Positions 40,265 through 49,028 of a stretch of DNA of 64,000 nucleotides are shown one piece after another. The DNA lies in NCBI GenBank assembly GCA_010671905.1, contig JAAHII010000001.1:7588026-7652025 (forward strand), in the 5' to 3' direction. The first letter of the stretch is position 1. Every line of letters begins with the position of its first letter. Position numbers and translations under genes: made by a program. The DNA comes from Leptolyngbya sp. SIOISBB. GTDB lineage: Bacteria > Cyanobacteriota > Cyanobacteriia > Phormidesmidales > Phormidesmidaceae. The notes beneath the pieces are model-generated. The model was given only the letters and a program-made list of their open reading frames with translations. It did no database searches and had not been told where the DNA came from.

Positions 40265-41932
40265 ATGACCGGGATTCAGTCACTGCCACTCGATATCATT
40301 CAGCTGATGGCAGCTGGGGAAGTGATCGACTCCCCGGCGGCAGTGGTGCGGGAGTTAGCTGAGAATGCGGTGGATGCTGGCGCCACTCGCATCGTCCTAG
40401 AAGTGCGATCGCAGCCCTGGCAAATTCAAGTTACTGATAATGGCGGCGGCCTGACTTTAGGAGATTTGCGCCAAGCGGCGACGGCCCACAGCACCAGCAA
40501 ACTCGTCGATAAGGCTGACTTGTGGAATATACAAAGCCTGGGCTTTCGGGGTGAAGCCTTACATAGCTTGAGTCGACTCTCGCAACTAACCCTGTACAGT
40601 CGTCCTCAATTAGAGTCTCACAGTGGTTTCTGCATCACCTGCGATCGCACCGGACGACCCAACCAAGTTACCCCAGTGGCCATGGCACCGGGCACCCGAG
40701 TACTGGTAGAAAAGCTGTTTTACCCCATGCCCTCGCGGCAACCCCAAGCGGGTGCTGAGCGAGCCCAGCTGCGGGCCATCCAGCAAAGTCTGCAACAGCT
40801 CGCCCTCTGTCATCCGAACCTGACCTGGCAAGCTTTGTTGAATGACCGCCCTTGGTTTACCCTCTGGCCTGGGGCGTCGGCCTTGCACCTACTACCGCAG
40901 GTATTACGACGTCTGGATGTAACTGACCTGCGGGAAGCCCAACAGTCAGTGGCGCTACCGGATGCGGCCGGTCAGTTATATCTATTGATGGGATTGCCTG
41001 ATCGCTGTCACCGCCGCCGTCCCGATGGCATTTTTACCGCGCTGAACGGGCGGATGGTTGAGCTCCCGGAACTCACCGAAAGGATGTTGGCGGCCCTGCG
41101 GCGATCGTTGCCCCGCGATCGCTATCCAGTACTCTTTCTCCATCTCCACGCCGCCCCGCACCACATTGACTGGCACCGTGCGCCGGATAAGTCGAAAGTC
41201 TATCTGCAACATTTGGCCCAGTGGAGCGCAACTGTCGAAATTGCCATTCAACAAATTCTGCAAGCATCCCAGATTGAGCCGCGTCCCTTGGGGGGACACC
41301 AACGCCTCACCCAGTTACTGAAACTGGCTGAACCAGGAGGACAGTATAGTGATACCGCTGGCGATCCGGTGGAGCCCTCAACCCCACTGACTTTGAAGGC
41401 GATCGCTCAAATCCATAACCGTTATATTTTGGCCGAGCATCCCGCTGGGCTGTGCCTGATTGAGCAGCACATCGCTCACGAACGGGTTTTATATGAGGAA
41501 CTGTGCGATCGCTGGGAGCTTGTCGAGTTAACCACACCCTTAACCCTGGCTAACCTGACCGAGCGCCAGGTCGAACAGCTGCAGCAAATTGGGATCACCG
41601 TCGAACCCTTTGGCCCTGATTTATGGACGGTGCGAACTGTGCCAGCGCCGTTGCGCGATCGTCCGGACTGCGAAGACGCCCTACGGGAACTCAGTCAAGC
41701 CAGTGATCTCGACAGTGCGCTGGTAGCCACCGCCTGCCGTACCGCCATCCGTAACGGCACTCCGTTAGAACCGGACGCCATGCAGCAGATTCTCAATGCC
41801 TGGCAGCGCACCCGCAAACCCCAAACGTGTCCCCACGGTCGCCCGATCTGTCTGACCCTCAACGAATCCAGCCTCGCCCGCTACTTTCGCCGTAGTTGGG
41901 TCATTGGTAAAAGTCACGGTTTAGAACCCTAA
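40265..41932 (+). CDS. mutL: DNA mismatch repair protein MutL
   Basis: 555 residues. The GHKL ATPase motifs are in order: ELAENAVDAGAT, VTDNGGGL, TAHSTSKL and GFRGEALHSLSRL. The C-terminal part has EQHIAHERVLYEEL, near the metal-binding DQHAxxE(x)4E endonuclease motif, with Glu in place of the first Asp. Compared with E. coli MutL it is shorter, as usual in cyanobacteria. It coordinates MutS with strand removal. Confidence 0.94.
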   Translation: MTGIQSLPLDIIQLMAAGEVIDSPAAVVRELAENAVDAGATRIVLEVRSQPWQIQVTDNGGGLTLGDLRQAATAHSTSKLVDKADLWNIQSLGFRGEALHSLSRLSQLTLYSRPQLESHSGFCITCDRTGRPNQVTPVAMAPGTRVLVEKLFYPMPSRQPQAGAERAQLRAIQQSLQQLALCHPNLTWQALLNDRPWFTLWPGASALHLLPQVLRRLDVTDLREAQQSVALPDAAGQLYLLMGLPDRCHRRRPDGIFTALNGRMVELPELTERMLAALRRSLPRDRYPVLFLHLHAAPHHIDWHRAPDKSKVYLQHLAQWSATVEIAIQQILQASQIEPRPLGGHQRLTQLLKLAEPGGQYSDTAGDPVEPSTPLTLKAIAQIHNRYILAEHPAGLCLIEQHIAHERVLYEELCDRWELVELTTPLTLANLTERQVEQLQQIGITVEPFGPDLWTVRTVPAPLRDRPDCEDALRELSQASDLDSALVATACRTAIRNGTPLEPDAMQQILNAWQRTRKPQTCPHGRPICLTLNESSLARYFRRSWVIGKSHGLEP

Positions 41933-42039
41933 GCTTAGGTAGCAGAGGCGATTTTGCCCCTTCACCAATCCTCTAGTTGGCAATCGCTTGCTCTGATGAC
42001 ATTTGCTATGGTCCCTTATAGAAAGAGTTACGGTGAGCT

Positions 42040-42768
42040 GTGGTTCCCATTAGAGACGACAACCCGGTCAAGATTACGCCCTATGTGACCTATGGGCTGA
42101 TTGCCGTTAACGTACTGATCTTCATGTACGAGTTGACGCTGTCACCCATCGAGTTGATGACCTTTTTTCGGACTTGGGCAGTGGTGCCTGAGCAACTCAC
42201 ACAAACCCTACAGTCAGGGGGCGACATCACTATCTTTACGGTGCACGAGTGGTTCACGTTAATTTCTGCGCAATTTATGCATGCGGGCTTTTTGCACCTC
42301 GGCGGCAACATGCTGTACCTGTGGATCTTTGGCAACAACGTTGAAGAAGAACTGGGTCACGCCCGTTTTCTCTTGTTCTATTTGATTTGCGGCATTCTCG
42401 CGACACTGACCCAATGGTTCTTTGGCCTCTACTCTGAAGCGCCCTCTTTAGGGGCGAGTGGAGCGATCGCGGGCGTCATGGGAGCCTATATTTTTCGTTT
42501 CCCAGATGTCCGGATTTTGACCATCGTGCCTTTAGGCTTCTTATTCTTGCCCCTAAGAATTCCGGCCCTGTTTTATCTGGGTATCTGGTTTTTGCAACAG
42601 GCTTCCTATGGCTTAGCCAGCCTCAGCGTGCCGGCCAATATTGGTATGGCAGCTGGGGGGATCGCCTATTGGGCCCATGCCGGTGGGTTCGTGTGGGGAG
42701 CCGTGGTCGGGCCACTCTTAGGACTCTTCGACAACTCAACGGAGCGGTTGTCATCAAAAGATGGCTAA
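42040..42768 (+). CDS. Rhomboid-family intramembrane serine protease
   Basis: 242 residues from a GTG at 42040. Six hydrophobic helices. The catalytic serine is in LGASGAIAGVMGA and the catalytic histidine in YWAHAGGFVWG. The oxyanion region FMHAGFLHLGGNMLYLWIFG is intact. It cleaves single-pass membrane substrates inside the bilayer; the target is unknown. Confidence 0.93.
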   Translation: MVPIRDDNPVKITPYVTYGLIAVNVLIFMYELTLSPIELMTFFRTWAVVPEQLTQTLQSGGDITIFTVHEWFTLISAQFMHAGFLHLGGNMLYLWIFGNNVEEELGHARFLLFYLICGILATLTQWFFGLYSEAPSLGASGAIAGVMGAYIFRFPDVRILTIVPLGFLFLPLRIPALFYLGIWFLQQASYGLASLSVPANIGMAAGGIAYWAHAGGFVWGAVVGPLLGLFDNSTERLSSKDG

Positions 42769-42796
42769 CAACCATCACTCGCCACCATGATTTCAT

Positions 42797-42836
42797 CAAA
42801 AAAGCGGACAAGTCGCATAGACTCGTCCGCTTTATA
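42797..42836. terminator. Bidirectional terminator
   Basis: AAAAAAGCGGAC and GTCCGCTTTAT form the base of a hairpin, with AGT/ACT extending it. It lies between the convergent rhomboid gene and the OCP-N-like gene. Confidence 0.7.
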
Positions 42837-42917
42837 TCGTTCAGCCAATGTCGTGAATCGCTGAGCTGTAGAAATATCAGCTCAATCTGGCAAAGACTTG
42901 AGAGATTGCGAGCAGCG

Positions 42918-43388
42918 TTAAGCGATCGCCACAGGCTGCTCAGCCGTAACCGCGTCCCGTAAGAACGTGATCAGCTCATTAGAATCACGAGTCTCCAAAT
43001 CAGCTAATAATACATGCTGCTCCTGACTCCAGCTAGTTAAAGCCCCATGAGCTAACAAAGAATCATCGCGATGGCTGTTGGCAAGGCGATACCAAAAAGC
43101 CATCTTCATGTTGGCATCCAGCTCACTATAAGCTTCAGTGAGTCGTGTCGGGACCCCGTGCAAAATTTCTTCCAGGGCAGAATAGCGATCTTCACGAGGT
43201 AGCTGTTGCAACTGCTTGATCACAGTTTGTACCCGTTGCGAAAAAAGGGCACTAGGTGTAGCCGAATTAGAAGCGCGATAAATTTTTTGCGCAAGGTAGT
43301 GCAAAATAACTAATTGAGTTTGAGCACTTGCTTGAGCAAACCGATCAATAGGAAGATTTAGTTGAGTATTTAAATTGGCAGTGGTCAT
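42918..43388 (-). CDS. OCP N-terminal-domain-like (helical carotenoid protein-like)
   Basis: 156 residues from ATG 43388. The all-helical sequence resembles the carotenoid-binding N-terminal domain of the orange carotenoid protein. The strongest match is ANMKMAFWYRLAN, where OCP has its Trp/Tyr carotenoid ring-binding residues, and ELITFLRDAV matches the domain end. The C-terminal regulatory domain is absent, as in helical carotenoid proteins. Several residues of the carotenoid tunnel seem changed, so pigment binding is not assured. A role in quenching or singlet-oxygen defence is inferred. Confidence 0.7.
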   Translation of the reverse strand: MTTANLNTQLNLPIDRFAQASAQTQLVILHYLAQKIYRASNSATPSALFSQRVQTVIKQLQQLPREDRYSALEEILHGVPTRLTEAYSELDANMKMAFWYRLANSHRDDSLLAHGALTSWSQEQHVLLADLETRDSNELITFLRDAVTAEQPVAIA

Positions 43389-43998
43389 TACAGAGTCCTG
43401 GCTTTTTGTGGTTGGGCGAGCGGTCAAAATTAAGCAAAGCTGATCGGAACGCGATATGACGCTAACCCTAGGCCTTCGAGGGCAAGTCGTACCCCAGTGG
43501 CCTAGACGACGGGATCACCATAGACGTCTTTTCACACTTCTTTACATTACTGCAAGCTCGCTAAATTTGGGTGTGTTAGAGCCAACTTAGTGAGCTTGGG
43601 GATCAAGCCTGCAGATAAACTCAACGATAGCGAGTCCAACTGTCTTATTGATCCCCAAGATCGAGCGGTGAGCGACAATCTTTAGGCTTTTCTTCAACTT
43701 CTATAAAATATTGATCCCGAGATGCTGAGTCCGCATCTCAAATTATCTAAAATGGATGGAGAATAGTGGGGGATCAAGTTATTTGAATTAGCATTAAATT
43801 GTCCATTTATGTATTTTTCAATACAAATTAAGTGGCAAGGTTTGAAACTTTCTAGAGGCAGTGGGTTGATCTACGTAGTGGGATGGTGCCGCCAAACGGT
43901 ATTCTCTTGTCATGTTGGGGTGACGCAAGGATAGTATTTTGGATGATATAGCCCAACCGGGTAGACAGTCTAAACGCTAGCTGAGGCAATTACTCTGT
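43389..43998. other. 610-base divergent gap with an inverted repeat
   Basis: Divergent region between the OCP-N-like gene and bactofilin. It contains the perfect 12-bp inverted repeat CTTGGGGATCAA (43595-43606) and TTGATCCCCAAG (43648-43659), separated by 41 bases that hold a smaller ACTC/GAGT stem. No gene recognised. Confidence 0.5.
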
Positions 43999-44409
43999 AT
44001 GTTCAGGCGCAAATCAGCCCCCCTACTGACGTATCTCAGTCAGAAGACAGAATTTGAGGGCACGTTGCATGCTGAAGGGATGCTACGAGTCGATGGCATT
44101 GTGCATGGCACCGTTGACGTTCATGGCGATTTAGAGATTTCGTCCACGGGTTTGATTGAAGGGCCAGAAGTTAAGGCTCATAATCTGGTCGTTCATGGTG
44201 TGCTCAAGTCACGCGTGGTGGTGCAAGGAAAGCTGACCTTGAGTCGTACGGCTCGACTAGAAGGGGATGTCATCGCTGGGTCCCTAGAAATCGAGACCGG
44301 CGCTTACTATACCGGTTTTATCGAAACTCGCGATGCGAAGTCGCTCCCGCCTTCACGCGAGTTGCCGGAACTATACGGTACGACGGATACCCCAACCCTA
44401 AATCCTTAG
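43999..44409 (+). CDS. Bactofilin
   Basis: 136 residues. The central region about 15-112 is the DUF583/bactofilin beta-helix: TEFEGTLHAEGMLRVDGIVH, ISSTGLIEGPEVKAHNLVVH and RTARLEGDVIAGSLEIETGA, with hydrophobic residues at regular spacing. Short flexible ends flank it. Bactofilins polymerise into cytoskeletal filaments without nucleotide. Its stop overlaps the stop of the opposite-strand small gene by four bases. Confidence 0.92.
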   Translation: MFRRKSAPLLTYLSQKTEFEGTLHAEGMLRVDGIVHGTVDVHGDLEISSTGLIEGPEVKAHNLVVHGVLKSRVVVQGKLTLSRTARLEGDVIAGSLEIETGAYYTGFIETRDAKSLPPSRELPELYGTTDTPTLNP

Positions 44410-44567
44410 GGGTCGCTGACGATCCAAGCGATCGCGCTGCTTAGCACAATGGCCGTTAGCCACAGCGGCAGGCTACCGAACCAAGCTCCAATGTTGGTGA
44501 TCCCGTCCACCAAAACTGACAGCGCCCAGACCATGGCAATTAAAATCAGACCGTAAATAAAGCTCAT
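44406..44567 (-). CDS. Small membrane protein, 53 residues
   Basis: Start at ATG 44567 with AAGGA five bases upstream. Two hydrophobic helices (about 3-21 and 33-50) joined by a short loop. No family recognised. A MITE-like repeat begins 14 bases upstream of the start codon, so its promoter must be within or beyond that insertion. It is supported by the ribosome site and membrane pattern rather than by homology. Confidence 0.55.
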   Translation of the reverse strand: MSFIYGLILIAMVWALSVLVDGITNIGAWFGSLPLWLTAIVLSSAIAWIVSDP

Positions 44568-44580
44568 CACTATCCTTTTC

Positions 44581-44714
44581 CTAGGGCGCGTCATCAATAA
44601 TTAAACTCGAAAACCTTGCGGTATCAGCATTACCGCGCTCGCTCTGTAAATCTAGCTAGGGGCTGAACCGCTTTCTGCATTAGGATTCAGGTTCTAAATG
44701 ATGACAGTCCCTAG
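44581..44714. repeat. MITE-like dispersed repeat, copy 3
   Basis: CTAGGGCGCGTCATCA at 44581-44596 and TGATGACAGTCCCTAG at 44699-44714 form inverted termini ending in CTAG on both sides. The middle is diverged from copies 1 and 2. The CTAG at both borders may be the target duplication. Confidence 0.65.
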
Positions 44715-44882
44715 TCTTAGGACACTCCCCACAGCTGCAAGAATTCCTCGTGAGCCATGGATATCAACCTGATCTGCCACCACAAGTGCCACTAATGAGG
44801 ACAGTTAAAAATCCTGCCCATCACTGAGGACGGCGCTAAGGTTCACCCTTCATCATAAGAATATCTAAGCAGGTGGCTAGAC

Positions 44883-44916
44883 AAACCAGCAGGTTTGCTA
44901 AACCTGTGTAGCAAAC
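44883..44916 (+). promoter_or_regulatory. Leader with alternative hairpins
   Basis: AAACC (44883), GGTTT (44892) and AAACC (44900-44904) can pair either way. GTTTGCTA (44893-44900) can also pair with TAGCAAAC (44909-44916). The hairpins exclude each other and lie just before the next gene's start. Regulation by this structure is inference. Confidence 0.35.
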
Positions 44917-44927
44917 ACGTGAGGGTT

Positions 44928-45420
44928 ATGACGATGACTTCCCAATTCGTTACTCGGCTGCGCCGCCCATTGGCCGCTCTAAGCAGTTTTGCATTACTCG
45001 TAGGCGTGTCCCCCGTCCTAGCCCAAACCGCTAACTCTGAGAGCATTGCCCTATCAACCTATCCCCCCTGCCACGGCCACGGTCACTGGCAATATTGTGG
45101 GCTCTTTTTCGTTAGCCAATATTGCCGGTAGCGATCAGAACGGTAACCTCTGTGCCGGATTTGCTGACGCTAACCCCGATCACATTTTGACGTTAGAAAA
45201 CGATTTTCCCAGTCTCACTATCACCGTAGACAGTGGTGAAGACACGACTTTATTAGTCCAAGGCCCCGATGACAACTCGATTCGCTGTGCTCAAGACATC
45301 AGTCGCAGTAACCTCGATGCTCAAGTGAGTGATGCCAACTGGCAAGCTGGCACTTACCGCATTTGGGTGGGAGCCCATAATCAAGGACAACGGTTAAGTT
45401 ACTCGCTCACCGTTCAATAA
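44928..45420 (+). CDS. Secreted PPC-domain-like protein, frame broken once
   Basis: The first frame from ATG 44928 gives a signal peptide ending SPVLAQ. It then continues a few codons to a CCCCCC run at 45063-45068 and derails. Removing one C joins it to TATVTGNIVGSFSLANIAGS, a beta-rich domain with TITVDSGEDTTLLVQGPDDN and WQAGTYRIWVGAHN, much like bacterial pre-peptidase C-terminal domains. Restored length is about 163 residues. Function in the periplasm is unknown. Confidence 0.7.
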
Positions 45421-45472
45421 TCAACCCACTTCGTTCAGCGTCACCGTCCTTCCGCAGAGGGATGCAGCCTCG

Positions 45473-45504
45473 CTCGGTGTGAATTGTGAAAAATTCACAC
45501 CGAG
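45473..45504. terminator. Hairpin after the PPC-like gene
   Basis: Perfect 13-bp stem, CTCGGTGTGAATT with AATTCACACCGAG, around a six-base loop, 52 bases past the stop. No strong T tract. Confidence 0.6.
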
Positions 45505-45722
45505 TGAACAGGGTTGGCAGGCACTTTTCTCTCCGGGGTGAGGTTGGCAGCATGTTTCTCATCATAGTTTTATGGCTATGAATTAGAGATCATGCATAGA
45601 AATGTGTCTTAAATACAACGTTTCTGGGATAGGGGTCAGGCAATCCTCACCCTTCAACCTATTCCCCAGTGGAGTGAGTAACGCTAAAATTGCACAATGC
45701 GTTTTTCCACGAGGCAACATCG

Positions 45723-46454
45723 GTGCTAAGAGCATTGCGAGCTGATTTCAAAATTGTTTTTGAACGTGACCCTGCAGCCCGTAATTGGCTGGAGGTGTTG
45801 TTTTGTTATCCCGGTTTGCAAGCGCTCATGTTTCACCGAGCGGCTCATTGGCTATGGAATCTGGGATTACCCTTTATCCCCCGTTTGATATCACACATCA
45901 GCCGCTTCATTACCGGCATTGAGATTCACCCAGGGGCGACTATCGGTCATGGTGTTTTTATTGACCATGGCATGGGTGTGGTTGTCGGCGAAACGGCCAT
46001 TATTGGCGACTACTGTCTGATTTACCAGGGTGTGACCTTAGGGGGCACAGGTAAAGAGTCTGGTAAACGCCACCCGACGCTGGGCGAAAATGTTGTCGTC
46101 GGGGCGGGCGCTAAGGTTTTAGGCAATATTCTAATCGGCAACAATGTACGCATTGGGGCGGGCTCTGTCGTCTTGCGTGAGGTGCCTTCTGACTGCACAG
46201 TCGTCGGCATTCCTGGTCGGGTGGTCTATCGTGCAGGCGAACGAGTGGGGCCATTAGATCACGATCGCTTACCCGACTCGGAAGCCCAAGTGATTCGCGC
46301 ATTAGTTGATCGGATCGAAGCACTCGAAGAACAGCTCGAAACCCTCAAAGAAGACAAGGTCAGTCAAAAAGAACTCGTTGCGATCGGTCAAACTCGCAGT
46401 TGCCGTATCGAAGACCGCGCCATCACCGAATATCTAGACGGAGCGGGCATCTAG
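45723..46454 (+). CDS. cysE: Serine O-acetyltransferase
   Basis: 243 residues from GTG 45723, with GAGG eight bases upstream. The frame is open back to 45690 without family support. CysE acetylates serine to supply cysteine synthase. The N terminus [19 protein letters not shown] and the left-handed beta-helix with [20 protein letters not shown] and [15 protein letters not shown] are typical. A charged coiled tail of about 70 residues follows the beta-helix. Its stop codon lies in a CTAGTAC repeat end. Confidence 0.95.
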   Translation: MLRALRADFKIVFERDPAARNWLEVLFCYPGLQALMFHRAAHWLWNLGLPFIPRLISHISRFITGIEIHPGATIGHGVFIDHGMGVVVGETAIIGDYCLIYQGVTLGGTGKESGKRHPTLGENVVVGAGAKVLGNILIGNNVRIGAGSVVLREVPSDCTVVGIPGRVVYRAGERVGPLDHDRLPDSEAQVIRALVDRIEALEEQLETLKEDKVSQKELVAIGQTRSCRIEDRAITEYLDGAGI

Positions 46455-46555
46455 TACACAACGGCGTAAGTTTGCATCCCATCCGTAATCGGCAAGGGAA
46501 CCTGGGAGCAGCAAGGGGGAGTAGAATCCGCAGGGATATTGCGACTCGTGCTACG
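46451..46555. repeat. CTAGTAC-ended dispersed repeat, copy B
   Basis: Starts CTAGTAC at 46451-46457 and shares CGGCGTAA, TTTGCAT, AGCAAGGGGG and GTAGAA with copy A at 13127-13236. The distal end has drifted. It supplies the cysE stop codon, as copy A does for its neighbour. Confidence 0.6.
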
Positions 46556-46768
46556 GAGAGTTGGCTGGACGGCCTGATGTTAATGCATTTCAGAAAACAT
46601 GGATGCCAACCCAAGGTTCAGCCTGAAAGTATTTTCTGCCCAAATACTCATCGAAAGCCTGTCGGTCAGTGACAGCACTCAACTTGCTGAAGCCAACAGT
46701 CAGTTTTCTTTCTAAATTCTGAATGTCTAACTTTGTAGGATTCTGCTCTTCCTGCCGCTTAGTCTGTA

Positions 46769-47536
46769 CTACTTGAGTAGCTTGTAGCGCTTGAGTTCGC
46801 CTTCAATTTTTGCTTTGAGCTGGACTTTGAGGTCAGCAGCATTGTGAAAGATGATCTGCTGCTCAGAGGGAATTTCAAAAGGAAAGTGTCCGGGCAGGTC
46901 ATCTCGCTCTTGCCGGGCCAGGATGATTTGCTCCGGGCGCTTGCACTGCAGGGCGTAACCGAGTTCCACACAGACACTGGCACTCGGTAGCAATGCCGGT
47001 GGCGTGCTGGGAAGTTGCGCCACCGAAGTGCCATCCGCGACAAACAGTAGAGACTTCCGTAATTTACGCATCAGCGGACTATTGCGCTTGAGGGCGCCTG
47101 CCCCCGCGCGATTGGCTTCCTCTAAGGTGAGGGGCAGCCGCGATCGCTGGTTCACCTTTTCAATTAAGGACTCTAAGCCGTCGCGCAGTAGGGCACTCGA
47201 CTCGTCGTAATCAGTCTGATAGCAGAAAAAGATCGACGGATCTTGCTGTACCAAAGAGTCTTGCTTGGTGAAATAAATTTCGTGACTCAGGAGATCAATG
47301 TTGGAAATCGCGTAGGTACCACTCCCTTCGATATAAAACTCGACCCCTTCCCCTGCGAGATATCGTTGGAACCAGTCGGCCTGACGCACCGCTTCACTGT
47401 CATCCAGAAAATCTGCCCGCAGCCCTGATTTCAACAGACTATTGCGGCTCAATCGGAGATCTTGCGATCGCTTCTCCAACTCTTGAGCCGGTTCGTACTG
47501 TTCTAAATACCAGGCTTTGAGGGCAATAATCGCCAT
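46769..47536 (-). CDS. Protein with a TIR-like / nucleotide-binding domain
   Basis: 255 residues. After about 100 N-terminal residues of unknown type comes a domain opening FFCYQTDYDESSALLRDGLE. It continues with LPLTLEEANRAGAG, a helix ending SLLFVADGTSV, then VCVELGYALQCKRPEQIILA and LPGHFPFEI. This order (the FxSxQSD-type start, ELGYA, ending in lPFeI) follows a TIR-like or deoxyribosyltransferase-like fold that is frequent in defence proteins. The Glu in ELGYA would be the catalytic candidate. It has no defence genes next to it, so this may be a housekeeping homologue. Confidence 0.55.
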   Translation of the reverse strand: MAIIALKAWYLEQYEPAQELEKRSQDLRLSRNSLLKSGLRADFLDDSEAVRQADWFQRYLAGEGVEFYIEGSGTYAISNIDLLSHEIYFTKQDSLVQQDPSIFFCYQTDYDESSALLRDGLESLIEKVNQRSRLPLTLEEANRAGAGALKRNSPLMRKLRKSLLFVADGTSVAQLPSTPPALLPSASVCVELGYALQCKRPEQIILARQERDDLPGHFPFEIPSEQQIIFHNAADLKVQLKAKIEGELKRYKLLK

Positions 47537-47747
47537 AGACGATGTCCTTTCTTAAAAAACGGAGTTAAAGGCTAATAATTACTCGATACTTTACGCGGCA
47601 TCTCAGCAAAATCAAGCAGATTGCCGAAAATTCCCGATAGTTTTAAGGCCAGCGGCCAGCGGCAAAGGTCTAAGAGGACGGTTTTAGTTTTGGGTACAGG
47701 GTCTAGGGTTCCAGGTTTAAGAGGACGGTTTTGGGATTTAGGACGAG
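47537..47747. other. Gap upstream of the TIR-like gene
   Basis: Contains a direct repeat TTAAGAGGACGGTTTT-like at about 47671 and 47718. No gene seen. Confidence 0.4.
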
Positions 47748-47894
47748 CTTAGAGGGTTTCAATCGGGGCAATGATGGTTAATGCATCGAAATCTGGCTGC
47801 CCTCAGCCGGTTAACTGAGAGAGTAACCTCAGTCTCTTAGGAGCGAATTTTTCAGCAACGCCGCAAACGACAGCGACTGATGACGCCCTCTAAG
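47748..47894. repeat. MITE-like dispersed repeat, copy 4
   Basis: Perfect 9-bp terminal inverted repeat, CTTAGAGGG at 47748 and CCCTCTAAG at 47886. The right end read inward, CTTAGAGGGCGTCATCA, matches the family end CTAGGGCGCGTCATCA. No coding capacity. Confidence 0.55.
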
Positions 47895-47969
47895 ACTGGT
47901 CAGCATCGGTTGACGTGACTACCCAGAGCAACCATAATCATAGCCCTTACATAGATCAATTGTACTATA

Positions 47970-48338
47970 TTAAGCTCGATTTTCTTGATCCTCTGAAGCC
48001 ACAGGGGACTGGTCAGTGAACCGTTGCCAGATCATTTGCCCTCCAAGCAGAGTTAAGCCGATCGCAGAAATGGCAAAGACTCCAGTCCCCAATGTGATGC
48101 TGCCCAAGACTAAGGTGCGGACGGCAGCAGAGAGGTTGATGACGGTGATGTTGTCTGAGGTGACGGGTTTATTGGCAAATGAGGTCGCGACTGCAATCAA
48201 CATTTTGTAAAACAACATGGCAAAGATGCCCGCCATCATCGAACCGGTAAAGGCTCGCAGAATGCGTTTGGTAGAAAGCGGATTTTCGGGGGCCGCGATC
48301 GCCGAATCTTGCTTGCTTGAGGTCGCAGGGGTGCTCAT
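47970..48338 (-). CDS. DUF3082 membrane protein
   Basis: 122 residues with two hydrophobic helices (about 31-53 and 74-100). The pattern RAFTGSMMAGIFAMLFYKM, FANKPV and AVRTLVLGSITLGTGVFAIS fits cyanobacterial DUF3082 proteins of unknown function. It starts 27 bases past the stop of the DUF1643 gene on the same strand. Confidence 0.75.
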   Translation of the reverse strand: MSTPATSSKQDSAIAAPENPLSTKRILRAFTGSMMAGIFAMLFYKMLIAVATSFANKPVTSDNITVINLSAAVRTLVLGSITLGTGVFAISAIGLTLLGGQMIWQRFTDQSPVASEDQENRA

Positions 48339-48365
48339 GGTGCCAACTTAAGTATGAGACGGTAA

Positions 48366-48920
48366 TTATCGTGCCATAGAACGCTTGACCGTTGTGGGCT
48401 CACTCAATGAATCGTCAGTCAACAAGTGTGGCCATGGTTGCAGTTGGGTATGGCGAGGTACGTATAGCGGGTGTCGAGGTTGCCCGGTGCGGTTCTGACC
48501 AAGGCAATACAGGCGATCGCGAAACGGTTCCAGTAATTTCAGCACGGCTTGATCGCGCTGGTGTAGAGTGCCCCAATTGCCCCACGCCAAGGCAATTTGA
48601 TCTGCCTGTTCACAAGCTTGCAAAATGTGTTGATCGTTGACCTGACCGACGGGACTAGGTGCTGCTTTTAACGTTTGGGGCGAGGCGGTGCAGTAGGCAA
48701 ACAGGTTTACCACAGTCAGGCGACTAAACTGCCATTGTTGGGCGAGACTAATACAGCGACGGAGGGTAGGGTCATCTTGACGGTGATCAGCTCGGCTGGG
48801 GTTGAGCATGATCAGGGCGATCGCCCTTCCCTTAGCATTCCATTCCCGCTTGAGCCAATACCGATATTGCCCGGTCTCGTCAAATTTTGCTGAACGCTGA
48901 ATGGTTACGGCTTGCCCCAA
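48366..48920 (-). CDS. DUF1643 family protein
   Basis: 184 residues. The opening RYWLKREWNAKGRAIALIML with NPSRADHRQDDPTLRRCI is the hallmark of DUF1643, and the later IALAWGNWG matches too. The biochemical function is unknown. It precedes the DUF3082 gene and follows cobL on the same strand. Confidence 0.85.
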   Translation of the reverse strand: MGQAVTIQRSAKFDETGQYRYWLKREWNAKGRAIALIMLNPSRADHRQDDPTLRRCISLAQQWQFSRLTVVNLFAYCTASPQTLKAAPSPVGQVNDQHILQACEQADQIALAWGNWGTLHQRDQAVLKLLEPFRDRLYCLGQNRTGQPRHPLYVPRHTQLQPWPHLLTDDSLSEPTTVKRSMAR

Positions 48921-49028
48921 AATGATTCCTGACCAGTCACTGTATTTTTGTAAGACCTATTTTCGGCTGAAAGGGCGCAGTTGTCAGGCTGGAGGTAGTG
49001 CTCCCATATTGAGGACTGGTGGGAGCGG

